This document shows, piece by piece, positions 52,589 to 61,495 of a DNA stretch of 64,000 nucleotides. The position numbers and the translations under genes are program-made. The first letter of the stretch is position 1. Each line of letters starts with the position of its first letter. A model generated the notes under the pieces. It saw only the letters and a program-made list of their open reading frames with translations. It was not told where the DNA came from and did no database searches. The stretch comes from Planctomycetota bacterium (lineage in GTDB: Bacteria > Planctomycetota > UBA8742 > UBA2392): assembly GCA_020425605.1 (NCBI GenBank), contig JAGQRH010000023.1, forward strand, positions 1-64,000. Direction: 5' to 3'.

Positions 52589-53950
52589 ATGAAGATTCTT
52601 CTCGCTGACGACGAACGTGGTATCCGCCTGACCCTCTCCGAGGACCTCGAAGAGGCCGGCCACGAAGTGGTCTCCGTTGAAGACGGCGAGCTCGCGATGA
52701 AAGAGCTCGGCAAACAGCACTTCGACTGCATGATCAGCGACGTCGTCATGCCCAAGGTGGATGGCATGAGCCTGCTGCGCTTCGCGCGCGAGAAGGTACC
52801 CGACATCATCGCCATCATGATTACAGGCAACGCGACCGTTGAGCGCGCCCTCGAAGCCATGCGTCTCGGCGCCAAGGACTTCGTCGAGAAGCCCTTCAAC
52901 AACGAGCGCATCGTGCTGCTCGTCGGTGGCTACGGCGAAAGCCAGCAGACCGGCCGCAACTACAAACAGCTGGTCGAGGAAGTCAAAACCGAGTTCAAGG
53001 TCGACCAGATGGTCGGCAGCAGCCCGCAGATGAAGCGGCTGTACGAGAACATCAAAACCGTCGCCGAGTCAGACTTCAGCGTGCTGATCCAGGGCGAAAA
53101 CGGCACCGGCAAAGAAGTCATCGCCACCGTGCTGCACCAGCACAGCTCGCGCTGCAAAGGACCTCTGATCAAGGTCGGCTGCCACATCAGCAACGCCAAT
53201 CTGCTCGAGGACGAGCTGTTCGGCCACGAGCCGGGTGCGTTCACCGGCGCAAGCTCACGGCGCATCGGCCGTTTCGAGCAGGCCGACGGCGGCACGATCT
53301 ACCTCGACGACATCGATGACATGCCGATCGACACGCAGGCCAAGCTGCTGCGCGTGCTGCAGGAACGCGAGATCGAGCGCCTTGGCGGCGACAAGCCGCT
53401 GAAGGTTAACATCCGTGTGATTGCCTCGACGAAGGTCGACCTGAGAGACTGCGTCAAGGAAGGCACTTTCCGCGAGGACCTGTACCACCGCATCAATGTA
53501 ATCGACCTGATCGTGCCGCCGCTGCGTGAGCGCGAAGGCGACATCTCACGGCTCGTTGAACATTTCGTGCAGCGCTACGCGCCAGACGTGGAGTTGGCGA
53601 TCGATCCCGAAGCGATGTCCGCGCTGGTTGCATACCCGTGGCCGGGGAATGTGCGCGAGCTTCAGCACAGCGTTCAGCGCGCAATCGCATTCGGCAAGGC
53701 AGGTGGCGTGCTCAAGAAAGAGCACTTCCTGCGCGACTACTCGGCCGAGATGCCCGCCGGCTCCCAGACCGAGACGCCCGGGGACGACCGCCGTACGCTC
53801 AAGGACGTGGTCGCTGCAGCCGAGAAAGCGCACATCAAGAATGTCCTGCACATGACCAACGGCAAGATCGAGGAGGCGGCCAACATCCTCGGCATCAGCC
53901 GCAAGAACCTCTGGGAAAAGCGCAAACAGTACGGGCTGCTTGACGAGTAG
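52589..53950 (+). CDS. NtrC-family sigma54-type response regulator
   Basis: 453 residues. Receiver domain (1-120) with Asp51 as phosphoacceptor and Lys101; AAA+ domain (140-370) with Walker A GENGTGKE (169-176), GAFTGA (216-221) that contacts sigma54 and FREDLYHRI (about 294-302) arginine-finger region; Fis-type helix-turn-helix at the end (IEEAANILGISRKNLWEKR). The Walker B is LDD (239-241) where the family has LDE. No histidine kinase gene adjoins. Follows the ABC permease gene by 108 bases. Confidence 0.93.
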   Translation: MKILLADDERGIRLTLSEDLEEAGHEVVSVEDGELAMKELGKQHFDCMISDVVMPKVDGMSLLRFAREKVPDIIAIMITGNATVERALEAMRLGAKDFVEKPFNNERIVLLVGGYGESQQTGRNYKQLVEEVKTEFKVDQMVGSSPQMKRLYENIKTVAESDFSVLIQGENGTGKEVIATVLHQHSSRCKGPLIKVGCHISNANLLEDELFGHEPGAFTGASSRRIGRFEQADGGTIYLDDIDDMPIDTQAKLLRVLQEREIERLGGDKPLKVNIRVIASTKVDLRDCVKEGTFREDLYHRINVIDLIVPPLREREGDISRLVEHFVQRYAPDVELAIDPEAMSALVAYPWPGNVRELQHSVQRAIAFGKAGGVLKKEHFLRDYSAEMPAGSQTETPGDDRRTLKDVVAAAEKAHIKNVLHMTNGKIEEAANILGISRKNLWEKRKQYGLLDE

Positions 53951-53955
53951 GTCTG

Positions 53956-54063
53956 AACCGCCAAGACGCAAAGCCGCCAGGAAATCAAAGCGCTCCGCAA
54001 CCCTGCTGCGATTTCAGTGTCTATTGAACAGCCAGTCCTTGGCGTCTTCGCGCCTTGGCGGTT
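53956..54063. repeat. Intergenic inverted repeat element
   Basis: Left arm 53956-53981 (AACCGCCAAGACGCAAAGCC...) and right arm 54037-54063 (...CGCGCCTTGGCGGTT) are imperfect reverse complements, most of 26 positions pairing. It is of the CCAAGGCGC/GCGCCTTGG style common as a dispersed element in several phyla. Lies between the regulator and ccmB. Confidence 0.65.
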
Positions 54064-54077
54064 AAACAGGCAGCACC

Positions 54078-54779
54078 ATGGCCGATGCCGCAGCCAAACC
54101 AGCCTTCCCCCGCGCCGTTGCCGCGCTGTTCGCTCGCGAGTTGCGCGTTGAGCTTCGCACGAAGTCACTGCTGACATCAATGGGCCTGTTCGCCCTTCTG
54201 TGTGTGGTGATCGTGGGCCTCGGCGTCCGCGGGCTTAGCAACGACGAGACGTTCCAGCGCTTCGTGCTGGCAATGTTGTGGGTATGCACCATGTTTGCGG
54301 CCGTGGTCGGGTTGAATCGCGCCGCCAGCGCGGACCGTCGCAACGGCTTCTTCCAGGCGCTGCTGATCCTGCCACATGACGCCGGGTTGGTGTTCTTTGT
54401 ACGGCTTGTCTCGACGCTGGTGTTCTTGCTGCTGACGCAGGCGATCATGATTGTTGTCGCCGTGCCGCTTCTGAAGCTGGATTTCTTCGACCAGCCGTTG
54501 ATGTTGCTTGTGATCCCACTCGCTGACCTTGGCGTTCTCGCGCCCGGGGTGCTTCTTTCCTCGGCCACCAGCCGCGTACGCGGCGGTGAGGCATTGCTCA
54601 CGATCGCGCTGCTGCCCGTCGCCGTGCCTGTGTTCGCGGGCGCGACCGGCGCGACGGAAAGACTCCAGGGCGGCAGCGGCGCCGATGGTGCAATGGCGTA
54701 CGTGTTGCTGCTGGTGGTGTGCGGCGCTATGTTCACGGCGCTCGGCCTGCTGCTCTACGGGCGGCTCAACGAGGGATAA
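54078..54779 (+). CDS. ccmB: Haem exporter permease CcmB
   Basis: 233 residues, six membrane helices. Family blocks: LFARELRVELRTKSLL, LNRAASADRRNGFFQALLILP and the GGEALLTIALLPVAVPVF region. Acts with CcmA and CcmC in cytochrome c maturation; the haem-binding proteins at 30772 and 43058 need such a system. Its stop overlaps the ccmC start (TAATG). No ccmA gene lies upstream in this window. Confidence 0.9.
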   Translation: MADAAAKPAFPRAVAALFARELRVELRTKSLLTSMGLFALLCVVIVGLGVRGLSNDETFQRFVLAMLWVCTMFAAVVGLNRAASADRRNGFFQALLILPHDAGLVFFVRLVSTLVFLLLTQAIMIVVAVPLLKLDFFDQPLMLLVIPLADLGVLAPGVLLSSATSRVRGGEALLTIALLPVAVPVFAGATGATERLQGGSGADGAMAYVLLLVVCGAMFTALGLLLYGRLNEG

Positions 54780-55525
54780 TGCCTACTGCCTCCAAACCGT
54801 TTCCCAGCTGGATGGTCACGCTTGCGCTGGCCGCGTTGGGCTTGATTGGCGCCGAGGTTGTCTTCTACCTGAGCTACAACTACGTCCCGACACAGATCAG
54901 CGAAGGCACACTGTGGGTCGTCACGCCGGACCACGGTGCGCCCATCAACCTGTACGAAAGCTACCGTATTTTCTTCGTGCACCTGCCCAGTGCCTACGCA
55001 ACCGCCCTGTGCTGCGGTATCTGCCTGGTCGGCGGCGTGATGTGGCTGCTGAGCAAGAAGCCGAAATGGGAAGCACTGACCGTCGCGTCGGCCGAAGTCG
55101 GCCTGATGACCGGCGCAATCGTGCTGCTGACTGGAACTCTGTGGGCCGACTACGCCTGGGGCAGCGGGCGCATCGGCAGTGGCTGGAACTGGGAGCCGCG
55201 GCTGACCACCATGCTGATCCTGTGGCTGGCGTTTGCCGCCTTGCTCGTACTGCGCAAGGCGATGGACCAGCCGCGCCAGCGCAGCGCCCTGACGGCGGTC
55301 TACGGAATCCTGCTTGGGCCGCTGTACCCTCTGGTCAGCAAGGCAATCGAAATCGGCCAGACCAGCCACCCAAAGAACTTCAGCGACCTACTGACGGCGC
55401 CGGAAATCGCGATCACAAAGAACATCGCAAGCCTCGGCCTTACGATTGCGTTCATGGGACTGGTTGCGCTGCGCTACCAGATGGGTCGCCTCGGCCAGCA
55501 AATTGAGCAGGAGCGGGCAGCATGA
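54779..55525 (+). CDS. ccmC: Haem handling protein CcmC
   Basis: 248 residues, six membrane helices. ATG overlaps the ccmB stop. The tryptophan-rich haem-handling motif is SGWNWEPRLTTMLILWL, close to the WWDxRLT of CcmC; the family His residues are expected flanking it (FFVHLPSAYAT has one). Presents haem to CcmE, which is not in the window. Confidence 0.88.
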   Translation: MPTASKPFPSWMVTLALAALGLIGAEVVFYLSYNYVPTQISEGTLWVVTPDHGAPINLYESYRIFFVHLPSAYATALCCGICLVGGVMWLLSKKPKWEALTVASAEVGLMTGAIVLLTGTLWADYAWGSGRIGSGWNWEPRLTTMLILWLAFAALLVLRKAMDQPRQRSALTAVYGILLGPLYPLVSKAIEIGQTSHPKNFSDLLTAPEIAITKNIASLGLTIAFMGLVALRYQMGRLGQQIEQERAA

Positions 55526-55929
55526 GACAGGTCTCGGGTTTCAGGTTTCGGGTTTCAGGGGCTGCGGCCCTGCGTTCGCTGGTTGTACTGCTACTGGTGC
55601 TGGCGTGCTGTGCGCCCGCGTTCGCTGACAGCAAGTCCGAGAACCTGAAGCCGCTGGACGACACGGGCACAGAAGGCATCGCCGGCACCACCAACGCCCC
55701 GGCGGCCAACGAAGCAACGGATGCCGCGCTGGAAACGAAGTACCGCGCAGAGCTCGAGAAACGGCTCGCACAGGAACGCGACAGCTACGCCGGCTCATTG
55801 CGCAGCCTTTGGCTGGCCAACGGCGCCGTGTGGGCCTGCCTGCTCGGCTTCATCATTGCGCAGGCCTTTGCAATCAAGAAACGCAGCGTCGAGCTTGCGC
55901 GGCTGAAGGCGCAAAGAGAAGGGAAGTAG
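55522..55929 (+). CDS. CcmD-like small membrane protein with an added N-terminal region
   Basis: 135 residues. Start overlaps the ccmC stop by four bases (ATGA). N-terminal signal-like segment, then a charged linker and a single membrane helix near the C-terminus followed by a basic tail (AVWACLLGFIIAQAFAIKK), the arrangement of CcmD. CcmD is usually 50-70 residues; the extra N-terminal part includes a run of similar short units at 55533-55560 (TTTCAGG/TTTCGGG) that may be repeat-derived. Confidence 0.6.
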   Translation: MRQVSGFRFRVSGAAALRSLVVLLLVLACCAPAFADSKSENLKPLDDTGTEGIAGTTNAPAANEATDAALETKYRAELEKRLAQERDSYAGSLRSLWLANGAVWACLLGFIIAQAFAIKKRSVELARLKAQREGK

Positions 55930-55984
55930 CTCTTAGCCTTTGGCTGTTAGTCTTTAGCCAGCAACAGACATCCAACAGCTGACC

Positions 55985-56848
55985 ATGCCTCTCTTTGACG
56001 AAGCCACGCTTACCCGCCTGCGGCGCCTGCGCCTTGCGGCCGGGCGTGTGCAGCGCGGCGGCGCACGCGGAGAGCGGCTCAGCAAACAATTCGGCGCAGG
56101 CCAGGAGTTCGGTGCACACCGCCCCTACACGCAGGGCGACGATCTGCGGCGCGTGGACTGGAACGTCTACGGGCGTCTCGGCCAACTGTTCTTGAAGCTA
56201 TTCGAGCAGCCGGGCCAGCTTCGAGTTCTGCTCGTGGCGGACGACGCGCCCACGATGAGCTTCGGCGAGCATGACAAGTGGCTGGCCGCACGGCGCGCGC
56301 TCGCGGCCGTGGGCATGATTGCTCTGGAAGGCAGCGAGCACGTGGTGCTGTCACGCTTGGGCGTGCCGACGCCGGTGAACTTCGACGGCACAGGCGAAGC
56401 CCGCCTGCTGCAACTGCTTGACGAGATGCCCGTCTCGGCTGCGCCCACCGAGAACACGGCCGGCGTACGCGGCATGTTCGAGCGCCGCGGCCGTGACTCA
56501 GTGCTCGTGCTGGTCAGCGACTTCCAGAACCGCGAGCCGCTGCTGGGTATTCTTCGGGATGCAAGACGCGCGGGCGTGCGCGCGGTTGCAATCAGCATCG
56601 CCGCGGCCGAGGAACTGAACCCGACACTGGAAGGCTTCAGCCGGCTGCAGGCGATCGGCGGCGGCGACACGAAACTGCGTATCGATGAGCGCGTGCTGCA
56701 GGCCTATCGCGAAGAGGTGCAGCATTACCGCGAAGGCATCACCCGCGCCGTTCACGCGGCAGGTGCAGCATTCATTGAGCTGGATTCGGCTGACCCGATC
56801 GAGCCCCTGATCGTGGACCTCATGCGCGCGGGTGTGATCGGGGCCTAG
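55985..56848 (+). CDS. DUF58-domain protein
   Basis: 287 residues. The family signature is clear: ERLSKQFGAGQEFGAHRPYTQGDDLRRVDWNVYGR (about 30-64). Such proteins are predicted to have a von Willebrand A fold and are found in MoxR AAA ATPase operons. The vWA protein following on the same strand fits, but no MoxR gene is in the window. Confidence 0.9.
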   Translation: MPLFDEATLTRLRRLRLAAGRVQRGGARGERLSKQFGAGQEFGAHRPYTQGDDLRRVDWNVYGRLGQLFLKLFEQPGQLRVLLVADDAPTMSFGEHDKWLAARRALAAVGMIALEGSEHVVLSRLGVPTPVNFDGTGEARLLQLLDEMPVSAAPTENTAGVRGMFERRGRDSVLVLVSDFQNREPLLGILRDARRAGVRAVAISIAAAEELNPTLEGFSRLQAIGGGDTKLRIDERVLQAYREEVQHYREGITRAVHAAGAAFIELDSADPIEPLIVDLMRAGVIGA

Positions 56849-56945
56849 TTTTGAGCCCGAAGCGTGAGCCAAGGGGCGCGACGATTGCCCATGACACAAT
56901 GCCCCTTCGCTAACGCTTCGGGCTGCAAGGCGGTATGCTCGCTTC

Positions 56946-58805
56946 ATGCTCGAGTTTGCCCGTGAGCAATGGTTGTGGCTGTTTGCGCTGGTCGGCGTGT
57001 TCTACGTCGCCTGGTGGTTTGCGCGTCGCTATCGCAAGCGGCGCGTAACTTATGGCCTGATCTGGCAGCGCGTGGCCAAGCGCGTCCTGCCCCCCGGCTG
57101 GAAGCGCGTGCTGCGCACCGTGCTGACCCTGCTCGTATCCGGGCTGATGCTGTCGTCCATCGCCCTCAAAGCCGCCGGCCTGCAGCGGCCCGAGAGCGAG
57201 CGACCGCCGCCATTGCTCGTATTCGTTCTCGTGGACAACAGCCCGTCCATGCGAGCGCTGGAGAACAAACTTACACGCGCGCAACTGGCGCAGCAGCGAG
57301 CCCAGGAGATCGTGGACAAGCTCGGCGATCTGGATCGCGCGGCGCTGGTTTGGCGCCAGAACGGGCAGCTGCTTGTCGGGCCGTGGCTCAAGCACGGCGA
57401 CTCGCTGGGGCCGCCGCCGCCCGTTGACTGGGCTGCGCACTCCGGCGCGACAGACCTGGGCAGGGTAGCCGCACCTCCGGGCTTGCCGTCCGAGCCCGCG
57501 CGTCTGTGCATAGAGCTGACCGATTCAGACACACCTGAAGATGTCGGCGTGAGATTGCTTCGCGAATCGGTGGGCACGAGCCAGAAGAACGACGGCATCA
57601 AGCGAGCCACATATGAGCCGCCGGCCAACGACGGAACCAGCGGCAGCCTGCTGGTCGAGTCGTACTTCGGCGGTGAGATAGAGGCGACAAGCCTGCCCTT
57701 GATGTCGGCGATTCCGGTTTCGCAGGAGCCGGACATGCTGAATACCTGGCGCGTGCGACTTCCGATCCAGCCGGAGCCTCTGGAAATCTGGGTGCGTGTC
57801 GCTGCGAGTGATCCCTTGCCGGAAGATGACAGCATCGTCGTCCGGTTGGACCCGCCGCGCCTGGCGACGGTGACCCTCTGCTACCCGGCCGAAGACGGCG
57901 AGCCAAACGATCAACTCGAGAAGGCACTGAGCCTGCTTCTGCCCGGCCGGGAAATCATCGCCCAGCCCGTGTCAGGCGACACGATCGTCCGGGCCGACTT
58001 GTTGGTCTGCGACCGTGCGCTGCCCGCCCAATACGAAGCGCGGTTCCTGATGTGTTTCGGCGTACTTCCCGTCGAGTACGGCCGTGTGGGCTCACCCGTT
58101 CCCGCGGAGCCGAACATGCAGCTTCGCGTAGAGCAGCCGGAAGACCTTGGCTTTGAGGTGCCGGACCTGACGCTGCTTTACGGGCGCGAAGCCGTGCCGC
58201 TCGAAGAAGGTCACTCACTGGTGCCGCTCGCGAAGCACATGCAGGGCGGAACACTTGTCGGGGTCAAGCGCGGCTCGCCGGAAGTGCTGTACGTCGGGTT
58301 CATTCCCCACCTCAGCTCGCTTCTGCTGCAGGACGACTGGTCGGGCGTGCTGTTGCTCTCGCGCTGGCTGGACGCGATCCAGAGTGGCCCGCGCAACAAG
58401 CTGCCCCTGTTCGTCCAGGCCGGCGAGCAGGCGGAGTTCGAGCTGGAGCGTTCCGGTACACTGCAGATTCAGCTTTCCGACACCAGTCTGTGGGCGCAGA
58501 GCTGCGGTCCACGCGAGTATGCCGTGACCAGCGGTCCGGACGGGCGGGGCGAGCTGGGGCCGTTCACGATCCCCGGCGAGTATGTCGTCAAGCATCCGGT
58601 TCGCGAGATCGGACGGCTGACGGCTTTCGCACCCTACGACCCGGACTTGACTGTTCCAAACCTGCCGCGGCTCGACCTCAACGGCCTCTTTCACAAGGGC
58701 ACAGAGCCGGACTGGCGCGACCGGCTGCCGGGGGCGCTGCTTTGGATTGCGCTGGGCCTGATGATTCTTGAGTGGCTGCTTTGGCTGGTGGGTGTGACTG
58801 AGTGA
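56946..58805 (+). CDS. BatA-like vWA-domain membrane protein
   Basis: 619 residues. N-terminal aerotolerance-type region with two membrane helices (about 8-28 and 57-78), a vWA-type MIDAS motif VDNSPSM (about 97-103) and a C-terminal membrane helix (LLWIALGLMILEWLLWLVGV). The long middle part has beta-rich domains. Member of the MoxR/DUF58/BatA cluster type. Function in envelope stress is inferred from the family only. Confidence 0.82.
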   Translation: MLEFAREQWLWLFALVGVFYVAWWFARRYRKRRVTYGLIWQRVAKRVLPPGWKRVLRTVLTLLVSGLMLSSIALKAAGLQRPESERPPPLLVFVLVDNSPSMRALENKLTRAQLAQQRAQEIVDKLGDLDRAALVWRQNGQLLVGPWLKHGDSLGPPPPVDWAAHSGATDLGRVAAPPGLPSEPARLCIELTDSDTPEDVGVRLLRESVGTSQKNDGIKRATYEPPANDGTSGSLLVESYFGGEIEATSLPLMSAIPVSQEPDMLNTWRVRLPIQPEPLEIWVRVAASDPLPEDDSIVVRLDPPRLATVTLCYPAEDGEPNDQLEKALSLLLPGREIIAQPVSGDTIVRADLLVCDRALPAQYEARFLMCFGVLPVEYGRVGSPVPAEPNMQLRVEQPEDLGFEVPDLTLLYGREAVPLEEGHSLVPLAKHMQGGTLVGVKRGSPEVLYVGFIPHLSSLLLQDDWSGVLLLSRWLDAIQSGPRNKLPLFVQAGEQAEFELERSGTLQIQLSDTSLWAQSCGPREYAVTSGPDGRGELGPFTIPGEYVVKHPVREIGRLTAFAPYDPDLTVPNLPRLDLNGLFHKGTEPDWRDRLPGALLWIALGLMILEWLLWLVGVTE

Positions 58806-58808
58806 TTC

Positions 58809-58857
58809 GTTCACGCGGCTTTGCCGCGTGTCCCCGGCGTCTCCGCCGGGGCTCTAA
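58809..58857. repeat. REP-like palindromic element
   Basis: Two adjacent hairpins: CACGCGGC/GCCGCGTG (58812-58830) and CCCGGC-N6-GCCGGGGCTCTAA (58833-58857). The second is shared with 8093-8117. Lies between convergent genes. Confidence 0.55.
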
Positions 58858-58858
58858 T

Positions 58859-58892
58859 GCACCGAGGCCGGGATTTCTCCCGGCCTCGGTGC
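58859..58892. terminator. Bidirectional terminator-like hairpin
   Basis: 15-bp perfect stem (58859-58873 with 58878-58892), 4-base loop, between the convergent vWA and Crp/Fnr genes. No T-run on either strand, so its efficiency is uncertain. Confidence 0.6.
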
Positions 58893-58910
58893 GTGAGCGA
58901 ATCTTGTGTC

Positions 58911-59600
58911 CTAGCTTTCGGCCATCTGGCGCAGGCGCTTGCGGCTGAGGATCGTTACCCGCTTGCCGGAAGCCCGCAGGATGCCGTCCTTCTCCATGCG
59001 GCTGAAACCGCGTGAGACGACTTCGCGTACCGTGCCGATCTGTGCGGCAATCTCGGACTGCGTGTAGGGCAGCACTACCAGGATCTCGGCGTCGCCGGCG
59101 TCGGCGTGGTTGTCAGCGATCCAGGTGTCGAGCCAGTTGGCGAGTCGGTTGTGCGCATCCTTCAGCGACAGCTGATCGACCAGGTCCAGCATGTTGCCGT
59201 AGCGCTTGTTCTGTTCTTTCAGGATCGCGACTGCCAGCTGCGGCTCGCGGTGCATGATCTCGCGGATCGCCGTCAGGTCGATCTCTGCCACTTCCGTGGT
59301 CGCGCGTGACATGCAGTTGACCGGAACGGTCTTGTACGGGTCGGTCAGGCTGCTCAGGCCGAACACATCGTGCGGCTTGGCGTAGCCGAAGACCTGCTCT
59401 TTGCCGGCCTTGTTGACGCGATAGAACTTCAGCTGGCCCGAAAGCACCACGCAGAAGGCCTTGGGCGGCTGGCCGGCGTTGAGGTAAACCTCGCCGTCTT
59501 CGAGCCGCTTGAGGGACGTGCGCGACTCAAGCTCGTTGAGCGTGTCCTCGGAAAGGCCCTTGAAAAGGGGAATGTCTCTCAGCATCTCGGTGGCGTGCAT
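58911..59600 (-). CDS. Crp/Fnr-family transcription regulator
   Basis: 229 residues. Cyclic-nucleotide-binding-like N-terminal domain (MLRDIPLFKGLSEDTLNELE; L-x-x-G-E-V-Y-L-N-A-G), dimerisation helix, and a C-terminal helix-turn-helix (YTQSEIAAQIGTVREVVSRGFSRMEKDG). No Cys cluster for an Fe-S centre is visible in the N-terminus, so a Crp-like rather than oxygen-sensing Fnr type is likelier. Ligand unknown. Confidence 0.92.
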   Translation of the reverse strand: MHATEMLRDIPLFKGLSEDTLNELESRTSLKRLEDGEVYLNAGQPPKAFCVVLSGQLKFYRVNKAGKEQVFGYAKPHDVFGLSSLTDPYKTVPVNCMSRATTEVAEIDLTAIREIMHREPQLAVAILKEQNKRYGNMLDLVDQLSLKDAHNRLANWLDTWIADNHADAGDAEILVVLPYTQSEIAAQIGTVREVVSRGFSRMEKDGILRASGKRVTILSRKRLRQMAES

Positions 59601-59613
59601 CTCTGGTTTCCTT

Positions 59614-59641
59614 TCAACTCGTCAACTCGGGTCAACTCGGG
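59614..59641. repeat. Short tandem direct repeat
   Basis: Three tandem copies of a TCAACTCGG-like unit just upstream of the Crp/Fnr gene. Could be a regulator-binding cluster or a slippage product. Confidence 0.4.
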
Positions 59642-59699
59642 GGACAACCCGCCGCCATAAAGTAACGAACCGCACTGGCTACCCCTTCCCGAGCCCGTC

Positions 59700-60020
59700 C
59701 TAGAACATGCCCGGGAAATTCATCCCGCCGGTGACTTTGGCCATTTCGGCCTGTTTCATCTCTTCGGCCTTCTTCAAACCCGTGTTGACAGCGGCGACAA
59801 CCAGGTCTTCAAGAAGTGACATGTCTTCTGTATCGACAGCCTCGGGGTCGATCTCAATCTTCACAAGCTCGAGAGCACCGGAGCAGATGACCTTGACCAT
59901 CCCGTCACCCGCCGAGCCCTCGACATAGCGTTCCTTCAGTTCTTCCTGGATTTTGCCCATGTCGCGCTGCATGCGCTGGGCCTGCTTCATCAGCTCGCTG
60001 AAATTGCCTAGACCAGACAT
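59700..60020 (-). CDS. ybaB: YbaB/EbfC nucleoid-associated protein
   Basis: 106 residues from ATG 60018-60020 with CGGAG 5 bases upstream; a longer frame is less likely. Begins MSGLGNFSELMKQAQRMQRDMG and has the central G-D-G-M-V-K-V segment. Dimeric DNA-binding protein; normally lies next to dnaX, as here (80 bases downstream of it). Confidence 0.93.
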   Translation of the reverse strand: MSGLGNFSELMKQAQRMQRDMGKIQEELKERYVEGSAGDGMVKVICSGALELVKIEIDPEAVDTEDMSLLEDLVVAAVNTGLKKAEEMKQAEMAKVTGGMNFPGMF

Positions 60021-60100
60021 AACGACTCCGTGAAGTGCCAAAATATATAAATGACTGGTTAGCTGTACGCAAGGGTGTTTGTGACAACTGCAAACTTTGT

Positions 60101-61420
60101 CTAAGTAGCGCCGAATTGGCGCTTTATGGCGTTCAATGCCTGCTGCTCCTGCTCGCTCAAGCGCCTTTCACCACCTTCTTTGGTGGTGGCGTTTTGTGCG
60201 GGTTTTGATTCTTGTTTCGACTCCGCCACTTTCGCGGATGGTGACTCCAATCTCTGTACTGACACCGGCGAATCCGCAACTTCATCCAGCCGCGCAAGCA
60301 GCCTGTCAAGCGGCTCCAGCCGCCCTACCATCGACAGTTTTACGAGTGTCGTCTCAACAACCACCCGCGGAAACGCAGCCCGACGCACGCGCTGGCGGCA
60401 ATCGGTCAGCAACTCAGCCAGGTACACCAGCCCGTGAATGCCGTAAGCCTCGGCCGTGGCTTTCAACGCCGGAAGCTCATTGGCCGGCACGTCGATCGCC
60501 CTCGTATCCGCGCTGGCGGCCACCAGCAGCAGCGTGCGCGCCAGCGACACCATCGATGCCAGCACCTCGGCCACGTCCTTGCCGCTGTCGAATACGTCCT
60601 CGGCAAACAGTATGCCCGCCCGTGCATCGCCTTTGCTGAGAGCAATCAGCAGCTCAAGCAGTTTGCCGCGCCCGACCAGGCCGAACACGCGCTCGGCATC
60701 GGCCAGCGTCGGCTTCAGCCCGGAGAATGCGACAAGTTGGTCAACGCGTCCCAATGCATCACGCATGCCGCCTTCGGCCAGCTCGGCCAACGATCTCAGC
60801 ACGCCGTCTTCCGGCGTGATCTTCTCGAGGCCACAGATGTTCTCGAGCCATGCCACGATCTCGCCCAGCGTAACGCGCCGGAAGTCGTAGCGCTGGCAGC
60901 GCGAGAGAATCGTCTCCGGGATCTTCTCCGGGTTCGTCGTCGCCAGGATGAACTTCACGTGCGGCGGCGGCTCCTCGATTGTTTTCAGCAGCGCGTTGAA
61001 CGCGCTGGTCGAAAGCATGTGGACTTCGTCGATGATGAAGATGCGGAAACGACCGCGGGCCGGACGCGTATCGACACTCTCAAGTCGCTCGCGCACGTCG
61101 TCGACACGGCTGTTGGACGCCGCGTCCATCTCAACCACGTCCAGGTCTTCGCTGCGCGCGATGTCGAGGCAGCTGGCGCACTTGCCGCAGGGCTCGAAGC
61201 CGTCCGGCTTGCGCTCCATGCAGTTCAGCGCGCTGGCAAGAATACGCGCGCTGCTGGTCTTGCCCGTCCCGCGCGAGCCCGTGAACAGGAACGCCTGCGC
61301 CACACGGTTGGTCGTGATCGCGTTGCTGAGCGCCTTCACCACATGAGGCTGCCCGACCAGGTCGGCAAACTTCATCGGGCGATACTTGCGCGCGAGTACT
61401 GTGTATCCGGGCTCAGCCAT
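60101..61420 (-). CDS. dnaX: DNA polymerase III gamma/tau subunit DnaX
   Basis: 439 residues from ATG 61418-61420. Clamp-loader ATPase: FADLVGQPHVVKALSNAI, Walker A GSRGTGKTSSARILA, a four-Cys zinc module in CMERKPDGFEPCGKCASC, DEVHM and sensor SRCQRYDFR. The C-terminus lacks the long tau extension, so the product is gamma-like in length, with a Lys/Glu-rich tail. ybaB follows. Confidence 0.95.
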   Translation of the reverse strand: MAEPGYTVLARKYRPMKFADLVGQPHVVKALSNAITTNRVAQAFLFTGSRGTGKTSSARILASALNCMERKPDGFEPCGKCASCLDIARSEDLDVVEMDAASNSRVDDVRERLESVDTRPARGRFRIFIIDEVHMLSTSAFNALLKTIEEPPPHVKFILATTNPEKIPETILSRCQRYDFRRVTLGEIVAWLENICGLEKITPEDGVLRSLAELAEGGMRDALGRVDQLVAFSGLKPTLADAERVFGLVGRGKLLELLIALSKGDARAGILFAEDVFDSGKDVAEVLASMVSLARTLLLVAASADTRAIDVPANELPALKATAEAYGIHGLVYLAELLTDCRQRVRRAAFPRVVVETTLVKLSMVGRLEPLDRLLARLDEVADSPVSVQRLESPSAKVAESKQESKPAQNATTKEGGERRLSEQEQQALNAIKRQFGAT

Positions 61421-61495
61421 GGGGGCATTGGACCCACGAAACCGGCATCGGTCAACGCAGCGGACGGGATTCGGCAAATGAGCCCGCCGCGTTGA

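Noticed and set aside
59614..59641. Possible Fnr/Crp binding cluster made of the tandem repeat
   Set aside because: The units are direct repeats without the dyad symmetry of Crp/Fnr sites, so I list it only as a repeat.
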